From NCBI GenBank assembly GCA_936450465.1, contig OW388296.1:35550586-35614585 (forward strand): a stretch of 64,000 nucleotides of DNA. Direction: 5' to 3'. The notes beneath the pieces were generated by a model. The model ran no database searches. It was not told the DNA's origin and worked only from the letters and a program-made list of their open reading frames with translations. The translations under genes and the position numbers were made by a program. This stretch comes from Gibbula magus (lineage: Eukaryota; Mollusca; Gastropoda; Trochida; Trochidae). Each line of letters opens with the position of its first letter. The first letter of the stretch is position 1. Below are positions 49,201 to 56,200 of this stretch, one piece after another.

Positions 49201-49694
49201 TATGTTACCGTAACATATTCGGCCAACGGATACATTGCTGAAACCAATCCACATGACCCATCCACACCATGTCCGGATCTGATCCGCTAGCGGCAATGGT
49301 AAAATTTTGCTCTAACTGCTTGAAAAGATGCTGTGGTGCTCCTGTGGATATATTGCCTAAACATATTTTCAGGATATTTTTTTTGTAGGGGAATACAAAG
49401 ATTCATAAGAAATGAGCTTATTGACATGCTTACCAGTTTCCTCACTGGGTAGATATCATACACTATTCTCATGTATTCCATCATGCATTCCACATTGCAT
49501 GTCCACAATGTCTTTGTAATGGGAGCAGCAGGGATGATACCAGGGGTTTTGGATCTCACGATCACATCATATTCTATTGGTTGTTTACTCGATTTACTGA
49601 AATAAGCGTTTCTATCAAGTACAAATAGTGTCTTGTGAGAAGATATCAATGAATTTGCAAACAGTTGATCTGACATACAATCTGACATCGCCAT
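34184..49694 (-). CDS. INTS13: INTS13 (Integrator subunit 13 / Asunder), N-terminal exons 1-4, partial
   Basis: INTS13 belongs to the INTS10-13-14 module of the nuclear Integrator complex, which cleaves nascent snRNAs and other transcripts; fly Asunder also acts in dynein localisation during spermatogenesis. Exons on the - strand: 49694-49434, 37527-37462, 36232-36039 and 34264-34184, with phases 0, 0 and 2 at the three joins. The product starts MAMSDCMSDQ and carries the family blocks HKTLFVLDRN, GIIPAAPITKTLWTCNVE, YDIYPVRKL, LNSWSQKEQNLQ, LAHLGPPTSR, HGLARAVE, GRIICLTS and SDAHVRMLEECV, collinear with the vertebrate N-terminal VWA-like region. About 200 of about 700 residues are covered. 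Exon 4 ends in phase 2 at CCGGG|GTGGGT and must continue, but I found no later exon to the left. Confidence 0.9.
34316..34346 (+). mobile_element. Solo 5' end of the CTCATCAG element family
   Basis: GATGGGCTCTGTAGCTCAATAG is a one-base variant of the 5' end of the elements at 25357 and 30968. It lies 52 bp upstream of INTS13 exon 4 in intron 3, without a recognisable core. Confidence 0.5.
34799..35730. mobile_element. Harbinger-like non-autonomous element (TTA target)
   Basis: The left end after TTA (34796-34798) is GGGAGAGATGGG and the right end is CCCATCTCTCC before TTA (35731-35733), an imperfect 11-12 bp inverted repeat with a TTA duplication, as for PIF/Harbinger elements. The 0.93-kb interior is AT-rich, repeats TTCGGTGACCCCC (about 35255 and 35620) and AGCGCTTAA (about 34932 and 35530), and has no transposase frame. 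Confidence 0.55.
36039..36232 (-). CDS. INTS13: INTS13 exon 3
   Basis: A 194-bp exon from TATAG|CTGATG to AAGAG|GTCAGC. It encodes LMIALAHLGPPTSRNKTEDE through HGRIICLTSFKR. It ends in phase 2 (AG), completed by T of the next exon to give Ser. Confidence 0.9.
36485..36722 (+). mobile_element. Diverged element fragment related to the HINE-like family
   Basis: Recognisable by GAGAAGAAGTGACTGAGAGG, CAAAATTTCAGCTTTGAGG and a 3' end CCTTATAGTCCTGATGAGTT. It lies in INTS13 intron 2. Strongly decayed. Confidence 0.4.
36846..36975 (-). mobile_element. Diverged SINE fragment
   Basis: The - strand retains the middle of the tRNA-Arg SINE (TTTCAGTGAAACATTGCACC, GTAGAACAGTTTCCAACAGC on +) and a decayed B-box side (GGGTGGGACTCAACCTC). 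It lies in INTS13 intron 2. Confidence 0.55.
37462..37527 (-). CDS. INTS13: INTS13 exon 2
   Basis: A 66-bp exon between TTTCTCAG and GTGAGT, 22 codons, reading IRIVTGNHSLNSWSQKEQNL. It fills exactly the gap between KL at the end of exon 1 and LM at the start of exon 3 in the conserved order. Confidence 0.88.
37528..38173. other. INTS13 intron 1, unique 3' part
   Basis: AT-rich intronic sequence. A short duplication around 37730-37820 (CTGTGTCAG.GTCA..GGGTCACA) is all that is seen. Confidence 0.4.
38174..40624. mobile_element. 2.45-kb foldback element with palindromic minisatellite ends
   Basis: The ends are a perfect inverted TACCGGTGTAA/TTACACCGGTA (38174-38184, 40614-40624), possibly with a TA duplication. 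The inverted arms extend about 80-150 bases as TATACCCCCCTTCAARGTATA and CCCGGGTAGATT. The left arm expands into about five units of a self-complementary word (TACCCCGGGGTAGATTCTGG then GAGCTCCCAGAATC). The interior contains a 270-bp higher-order repeat and one short frame (38434-38628) with no recognised similarity. Autonomous partner and superfamily unknown. Confidence 0.7.
39190..40075. repeat. CATCAAAGTCATTTTT repeat with about 270-bp higher-order period
   Basis: Short degenerate units (CA-TCAAAGTCA-T(n), 17-22 bases) fill the region. CATCACAGTCATTTTTGTTC recurs at 39196, 39463 and 39735, so blocks of 267-272 bp were themselves duplicated, with over 95% identity by eye. It lies inside the foldback element at 38174-40624. 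Confidence 0.9.
40972..42430 (-). pseudogene. Penelope-like retroelement remnant with GIY-YIG domain, flanked by inverted repeats
   Basis: The - strand from about 42265 to 41950 reads GVVYNISCNCGSNYIGETSR, then IRIKEHKTSTIKADNKSAIS, a frameshift, then LSEALQILRHNPSLNRDQCY. The order GVVYxIxCxCGxxYIGET, R..EH and a late PSLNRD block is typical of the GIY-YIG endonuclease that follows reverse transcriptase in Penelope-like elements. The RT part is absent. Matching inverted segments of about 85 bases flank it: ATATTTTATGGA(C/T)GATCAA then TTCTTTATTAACAATAGCGA, at 40988 (+) and 42412 (-). Inverted terminal copies are known for Penelope elements. The left copy is split by the TTAA element below. 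Dead copy. Confidence 0.75.
41013..41707. mobile_element. TTAA-flanked MITE (piggyBac-like) inside the Penelope terminal repeat
   Basis: TTAA stands at 41009-41012 and 41708-41711. The 695-bp insert begins AGGATAGATGAAATG and ends with its complement CATTTCATCTATCCT, a perfect 15-bp inverted repeat. The uninterrupted site, CTTTATTAACAATAGCGA, exists in the other copy of the host repeat near 42387 (- strand), so the insertion boundaries are certain. TTAA targeting is the mark of piggyBac-type transposition. No transposase frame is present. Confidence 0.88.
42937..43640. repeat. 89-bp minisatellite, about 8 copies
   Basis: The unit includes GGATATGGTTTGGTAATATA, TCCATAGGGATCCCCACC, CTATCCAATAAAGCCATAAA and CCATCCACAAGTAGTCCAG, at 89-bp spacing (first unit shorter). 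Units differ at one to three bases. It lies in INTS13 intron 1. Confidence 0.95.
43951..46198 (-). CDS. Small four-exon gene of unknown function nested in INTS13 intron 1
   Basis: Exons on the - strand: 46198-46104 (ATG in the context CAAGATGG; donor CCAAG|GTAAGTA), 44631-44570 (acceptor TCAAG, donor GAAG|GTGCG), 44316-44224 (TTTCCAG to TTAG|GTATTA) and 44012-43951 (TTTTCAG to TGA). Phases 2, 1 and 1 agree and give 103 aa. The product begins MVAFKTSTRNLTKLYSSQDK, has one moderately hydrophobic stretch (VFAILVLHLLYSQY, about residues 53-66), then a basic helix (RKAFRKLGARRN) and ends LEVPRS. I do not recognise the family; a small membrane-associated or mitochondrial protein is possible. Two more exon-like pieces (about 44970-45050 and 45715-45815) do not fit the frame and could be alternative exons. 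The exon 2 acceptor is the weakest element. Confidence 0.55.
44730..45660. repeat. Diverged tandem duplication inside the nested gene's first intron
   Basis: TTAATGACTGATAGCAAA..CAGTCTGTCTGGATGCATAT near 44765 recurs as TTAATGACTCATAGCAAA..CAGTCAGTCTAGATACATTT near 45530, with similar flanking sequence. The unit is about 770 bp. The exon-like segments at 44970 and 45715 lie within or beside it. Confidence 0.5.
46235..46445 (-). promoter_or_regulatory. Candidate CCAAT boxes upstream of the nested gene
   Basis: TTCTGATTGGCTAAAATTGA occurs at about 46236 and again (with GACTGA) at about 46428; read on the - strand each gives TAGCCAATCAGAA, a CCAAT-type element. The nearer one lies about 45 bases upstream of the ATG at 46198. 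The two belong to related 110-bp segments, so duplication could explain the pair. Confidence 0.35.
46446..48397. other. INTS13 intron 1, AT-rich stretch
   Basis: Very AT-rich, without tandem repeats or open frames of interest. Nothing is recognised. Confidence 0.4.
48398..48600. mobile_element. Double-hairpin MITE candidate
   Basis: Starts GGGCCGTGTTCAAGAGAGG. Two consecutive inverted repeats are visible: GTTCAAGAGAGGTTT against AAACCTCTCTTGAAC (48404-48464), and CTCAATGTAGCGCT against AGCGCTACATTGAG (48473-48566). It is CpG-rich compared with the surrounding intron. No coding content; the right boundary is uncertain. Confidence 0.55.
48881..49250. repeat. 135-bp tandem repeat, 2.7 copies
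   Basis: CTTGTGCTCTTTTGTGGCTA occurs at 48881, 49016 and 49151. The unit carries GGATATGTTACCGTAACAT, itself a near-palindrome. The third copy is truncated. It lies 180 bp inside INTS13 intron 1. The open frames on both strands follow from a period divisible by three. Confidence 0.92.
49434..49694 (-). CDS. INTS13: INTS13 exon 1 (start)
   Basis: 87 codons from ATG at 49694 to AAACTG|GTAAGC. In-frame ATGs also occur at codons 3 and 7, so the exact start is uncertain by a few residues. Family blocks GIIPAAPITKTLWTC and YDIYPVRKL are near the end. Confidence 0.9.
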
Positions 49695-50110
49695 CCTGAC
49701 GTTCTGTAGGCCCTAATGGCGATCCGAGTCGCGAAAAATATATTTCTAGTTGTCTATATTGTGCAGTTCAAGTGGATACAAAACTAGTTACGAGAATAAT
49801 GTGGCATGTTTGACACTAATCTGCATGACATCCTATTTCGCGCTTCAAGCATGGGCGCTGACATATTGGAAAAGCCCGTATGAAAACAAACCTGAGTATG
49901 TTTATTTGATGTGAATATTTTTTTAAATCATTCTCATATAAATCGTTTAAGATATAGTTTTGAGACTTTATATAATATAAATATATTGAAAATGTAATCC
50001 TAATATAAACTAGTGTCTGCCTATTGAAATATTTGACGGCGCATGCGTATCGTTCGCAGTGTATGTATAAGACTAGTCCTTGTTGCCATAACAGTTTCAT
50101 TAGTTGCAAA
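49695..50110. promoter_or_regulatory. Divergent INTS13-EFCAB10 promoter region
   Basis: Only 416 bp separate the two start codons, which point away from each other. The region holds an NRF1-like palindrome GCGCATGCGT at 50039-50048 and a possible RFX X-box, GTTGCC-AT-AACAGT, at 50082-50095 (ten of twelve positions fit). NRF1 sites are usual in bidirectional housekeeping promoters, and X-boxes mark ciliary genes, which suits EFCAB10. No TATA box is evident. The sites are read by eye and unproven. Confidence 0.5.
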
Positions 50111-50222
50111 ATGGCCGCGGAGGAAGGACCAAGACAGCTCGACGCTCGGGAATATCTTGATAAACATAGAATCCTTGACCTTTTCAATAACTTGACATCA
50201 CAGTTAATATACAACAGACCAG
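50111..50222 (+). CDS. EFCAB10: EFCAB10 exon 1
   Basis: 37 codons plus one base, MAAEEGPRQLDAREYLDKHR onward, ending CCAG|GTAATA. A transposable element begins only 11 bases after the exon end. Confidence 0.9.
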
Positions 50223-53200
50223 GTAATATTTTTATCCCCCGCCGCGCGTTTAGCGCGAAGCGGGGGATATAGTATTCGGCTGCGTCCGTCCGTCCGTCCG
50301 TCCGTCCGTCCGTCCGTACGTCCGTACGAAATGGAATAACTCAAATACCATTCACTGGATTCTTTTCATATTTTGCATATGGGTTCATCATAGGAAGAGT
50401 AATGTCCCTACAGTAGTTTGAGACCTTGACCTTCATTTCAAGGTCACAACGAGACTTTGTCATTTTACCCTTGTCAGCGGGATATCTCAATAACCATTCG
50501 CTGGATTCTCTTCATATTTTATACATAGCTTCTCCAAGGCAAGACGACGGGTTGATTAGATTTTGGTGACCTTGACATTATTTTCAAGGTCACAGCGGAA
50601 CTTTGAAGTTTTCAACATGTTAATGTACATGTAAAGCTTGTCAGCGGGATATCTCAAGAACCATTCACCGGAATTCCATCATTTCTTGCACAAAGCACCT
50701 TCTAGGGATGATGATGGGCTGATTAGATTTTGGTGAAATTGACATTATTTTCAAGGTCACAGCAGCATTTTGAAGTTTTCAACATGTTAATGTACATGTA
50801 AAGCTTGTCAGCGGAATATCTCAAGAACCATTCACTGGAATTCCATCATTTCTTACTCAAAGCACCTTCTAGGGAAGACGACCGGCTGAATAGATTTTGG
50901 TGACCTTGACATTATTTTCAAGGTCACAGCAGAACTTTGAATTTTTCGACATGTTAATGTACATGTTAAGGTTGTCAGCAGAATAACTCAAGAACCATTC
51001 ACTGAAATTTCATTATATCTTACAAAAAGCAAAAGGACTGATAAGATTTTGGTGACCTTGACATTATTCTCAAGGTCACAGTGGAATTTTAAATTTTTCG
51101 ACATGTTGATGTACATGTGTGTAATACTTGTCAGCGGGATATCTCAAGAACCATTCACTGGAATTTCATCATATCTTACACAAAGGGTAGATTAGATTTT
51201 GATGACCTTGCCATTTTTCTCAAGGTCACAGTGGAACTTTGACTTTTTTAACATGTTTGACGGTCAATTTTGCTGATCTTGACATTATTTTTAAATTTTG
51301 AAGTATTAATTTGCGGCGGGGGATCATGTCACCTTAGTGACAACTACTTGTTATATGTCAGAATGAAGCGTGTTTGTGTGGTCAATCAAGGAAAAACGGC
51401 CTCTACCTGCAACCTTTACTGGATAAAGTGGCTGATTAATGTTACTGAGTAGGCCTACTATTTCGTCGTTTTTGCTATGTATGGGATGCGGTGTTTTCGT
51501 AGGCCAGACCAGTTCGTAGGACCCGGGAATTCGTAGGATTCGTGAATTCGTAGGAGTATTAACAAATATTTCATAAAGTGATATTTAAACTTTGAATATT
51601 CGTTCGAGATTAATTATGTATTACTGTAGTACAGTGCTGTCGGGTAAAGCTACGCACTTAAGAGACAACGGATCATTTAAACCAGTAAAATATTTCACAT
51701 GTGAAAAATCTTTCTCAAGATGAAAGTTTAGGCTTTTAATATTTACATTAATGTGTACATTTCAAGTAAATTATGCTTAATACATTGACACTGAATTTAA
51801 TCAGATGACTACCCCCCTATTTCCATAGGTCAACAAGTGTAGGCTAAAGATACGCAGTGAGAGTTTGACTACACCACACATATTCAATTTTACGATGCTG
51901 ATAAATGTTAACATTATTCCCAGAAGTTGATGAAAGGACTAGTAGATGGTAGTAGAAGTATTATGGTTTCCTTCCACATTTTAGTATGTGAGCGAGCAAA
52001 ATGTTTTATGATATCTTGTTTGTTACGATTTTTTTTAATTTTCAGTAATTTGTCACTATTTTAGTGAATAAACATAATTCTAAAAACCTTCGCCTGCTAC
52101 AAACAATGTAATATCTTCTAACATTTCCAAAAGAAACAATAAATGAAGTCAATAGATTCTCTACATTTACTTATGTTGCATTTGTGGCAGTGCGTATCTT
52201 TACCCTCCGCGTATCTTTACCCGACACGGCTGTACTTATAACATGTTTTGGAGACCGTGTCATGTAGACCGAAACCTCTGTCGTCCGAATGCTCTACCTC
52301 ACACAGCGAGCCGCATACTGCTATCCAGTGGGGTTGCAGGTAGAGCCTCTCGACCTACGTGTCATGTTGATAGATTGCAGTACAAGACTAACAATCTCAA
52401 TATACGAACACTACAGTCTGTAAGTCAGTCTAACAGTCTGTGCTGCCACTGATCACATCTATCGCATGCATGCGAGGTCTTACAATATTCGTACAAACAA
52501 CACAGAGAGACATGGTTGATGCAGAATGATTTAATTTTTCGGTCTCGTATCTTATTCCTTGTGTGTCCGTATGCGAAACTTTAAGTCAAAGTTTGAGTCC
52601 AAGTAATTAGCCTACTCACCAAACTTGTAAAGTAAGTTATTTGTTTGTTAAAAAAACATGATGTGAGTTGTTTTGATTGATAATTATTCTGTCTGTGTAA
52701 AGTTGTTACAATAAAGGAATATAAATTAGGAACGTCTACTAATCTCATGTCGTAGTCGAAAGATGTTGTGTAAACTGGAATATAATCTACTTACCTGATT
52801 CTTTTATTTATTTATTAAAAAACACACAAGTCTTTCAGTCAGTGAACACAAAACGCAACACAGTTGACAAGTAAATACGTTTTATTGTTAAAATATCATT
52901 TAATAAGTTATTAATAATTTAATTGTAATAATATCATACCATAAAGTTAGCCTATAAATATTTATTCCCTTAAACTACGAACTCCTACGAATTCACCGGC
53001 CAATCCTCCTACGAATCCACCGAAAATTAATCCTTCGAATCGGTCTGGCCTACGAATTCACCTTCACCCTTTATGTTCTTTTATGTTTTTTTATTAAGTC
53101 AGATCAGGAATATCACTTGTCATTCATATTTTAGTTCTTCACTTATGTTGATACTATAGCCATGTAGTGTAAAGATATGAGGAAGGTAATAATGTTTTGA

Positions 53201-56200
53201 GAGGTTATTACTGCCCATTTTATTACAGAGTATGAATGATATTTTGGATCCATTACAATTTGCCTATCGTGCAAAGCGTAGTGTGGAAAATGCCACTTTA
53301 ACTGTGTTGAATAAATTGTATAATCATCTTGAAACTCCGAAATCTTATTTGTTGATTTCTCATCAGCGTTTAATACAATTCAGCCCCACCATCTTGTCCG
53401 TAAACTCATAAACTTGAGTGTCAATCCCTCCCCCACAAAATAAGTCATTTTCTGATCAACAGTACAGTCTGTTCGTGTCAATGATTGTCAGTCTTCAACT
53501 TTTGGTAACTTAGTAACTATCAACACTGGTACGTTTTGTCACATTTGTTCTGTTATTTATTAAATATACAAATGATTTTTAGAACAAGATCCATGCTGTT
53601 CAATTGGGAAGTTTGCGAATGATGCTGCACTCATTGCTCAATTGAATAATAATTCAAATGAAGATGGATATCATTCAGAAATTTCTAATCTTACATATTG
53701 GTGCCAGATAGATTTTCTAAGGAAATGATATTTGATTTTAGAACCAGAGATAAACCACTATATAACAATATGTTATGTATGAGTGATGCTCCTGTTGAAA
53801 TCGTGTCGGAATAGGGGGGCGGGATAGCGCAGTGGTTAGCGCGTTCGGCTTCGGATCAAGAGGTTCGTGGTTCGAATCCCGCCAAGGGCACAGCAACTTT
53901 GTCTGCAGTAGAGAACTGTTCTACACGCAGTAAGGTTTGGGTGCAATGCTACACTGAATTTCAGTGCAGTACCACCCATGATTCGCTAGTTCCAGCCGAT
54001 GCTCGCAGGTTTCACCGCAATGCATAGCCACATGGTGTTGCGTGCTTTCTCCCTGCCATAATACTAGCAGCCGCGATAAAGGTGAAATACTCTTGAAAGC
54101 GGCTTTAGACTCCAACTCAGCTCACCTCAAACGTGTCGGAATATAAGTATCTAGGTACCATCAATGACGATAAATTGAATTGGAATAGTAATACCGAAGC
54201 TCTGTACAAAAAATGTCAACAGAGGAAATAAAAATCTTTTGATGTTGAAAGTTTTTTTATACATGCTTCGTTCAGTTTGCTGGTCTTTTGGTATACACTG
54301 TTGATATAACTCTCTAAGTCTTCAAAATATAAACAAACTAATCAAGATTGTGAATATTAGTTAAAAAAAATTCGGTACCATTTCAGACCATCCAATATCA
54401 ATAAATGATGAGAAATCATTTCAGATACATCACACATTTTATACCCAGAATATTCACTTCTGCCATCTGGAAAATGTTTTAATATGCCTTATAATAAATC
54501 AAACAGAACCAGGAAATCGTTTGTACCTTGTACCTCAGTATTTCAATTCAGAACAAAAACCTGAGGAATGTTAATGAAATATGTACAGTTAAATTGTTGA
54601 AACTGATAGTGTTGTATTGTAAATATATGTAAGGTAATAATGTATTATATGAATTATATTATGTCATGCTCTGTTTGATGTACAAAGAATTCCCTTTTGG
54701 GTAATAAAGTGTTATCTTATCTTGTCTTATCTTATATATATACTTACACACACACAATTCAAAAGGCTTCAAAGTTCTTCCCCACAAGGGCCGTCTGGTT
54801 TTGTATCATTTTGCATTTTTTAAAATCAAATCTATGTTTCGTAAATTTGAATTCAAATTTGCATGGTTTGAATCAGAAAGTTTGATTGTGGCTAGATGTT
54901 TTCAAGAAGTTGTGCTTGCTGTTTAGTGCAATATTCCAAAATGAGGCATGAAGAGTCACATATTTGTAAGATAAAAGATTTTTACATTATCTGAAATTTA
55001 AATCATGACAGGAAAAAATCTAAACAAAACCCAACAAATTCTTTCTTCTAGTGTCACTTGGACTCGGAAGTTTACATAATTTAGTAAACGTTTACATTAT
55101 AGGCAAAAAACAAACATTGCCAATTTGCCATGTACACGACCTCATATATTTTGTGCTGGATTATTGTTATAAAAAGCAAGTTCTATAAGTGACTGATGAT
55201 AAAGATGATAAAGTTCATTTTTTGAGTAAGCCATTTTGTACTATATATATTCTTTTTGCAGAGGAACCCAAGAAGTATGTCATTGATACATTGGAGAAAT
55301 TGCAGAAGTCACGCAACACCAGGCTAGATCATCCATGCTTGTTTGATGATTCAAATATACAGTCTGTGTTTGGAATGTTGGATCCAACAAACCGGGGCTA
55401 CATCACTTTGCAGCAATACAAAGAAGGTACATTCACAATATCCCAGTACATTAGACTGATGTCTCAAATATGCTTTTGAAGACTGTTGCACTCTGATGGT
55501 TGAATTCATAGGTGAATCAAGAATGTGGAAAGGGTAGTTCTCCTTGGGGGTCCAAAAAATTCAAAGGCAAGATAGCGCAGTTGTTAGCCCGATCAGATTC
55601 TGATTAAAAGGTCAGGGTTTGAATCCTGCCAGGGGCTCGGAAACTTTCTCTGCTGTATAGAACTGTTCTACGTGCAGTAAGGTCTGGGTGCAACAATACT
55701 GGTACTACATTTAATTTCAGTGCAGTACCACCCATTATAAGCTCTTTCCAGCCGATGTTCCTCTAATAAGTGGCACAGGGGCCTCAAACTAATAACTAAT
55801 CCAGATTAAAAAGCCTTTGAAAGCTGAAATCTTGTGTTCAAACTTCTATGGCATTGGGGATTATAAATAACAGGGGGGGCGATATCCTAAAAACCAATGT
55901 TTTTTCTCAAAAAACTAAATGCAACAAGAAGCTGAAAGCTTTTGTACACCTTGGCAGATGGGGTATATTTGATTACTCAAATAGCTTCACTTTAAACCTT
56001 TTTTTCCCTTCAAGAACTAACCATAAAAACCTGAAATGTTGTGTACAAACATCTTGGGCAATGTGGAATGACAATGACACTGTTTTAACGTTATTTTATG
56101 TAACATTTAAAGCCAGACTAGCTACAGGGCCAATGGTTCAATGGTTTGACCATATTTCCTTCATTCAACAGATCATTAATTTTCCCCACTACCGGGTATT

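Noticed and set aside
53814..53885. Functional tRNA-Arg(TCG) gene
   Set aside because: The head is tRNA-like but has no proper acceptor-stem pairing and continues into the SINE body; it is flanked by a target duplication as a retroelement.
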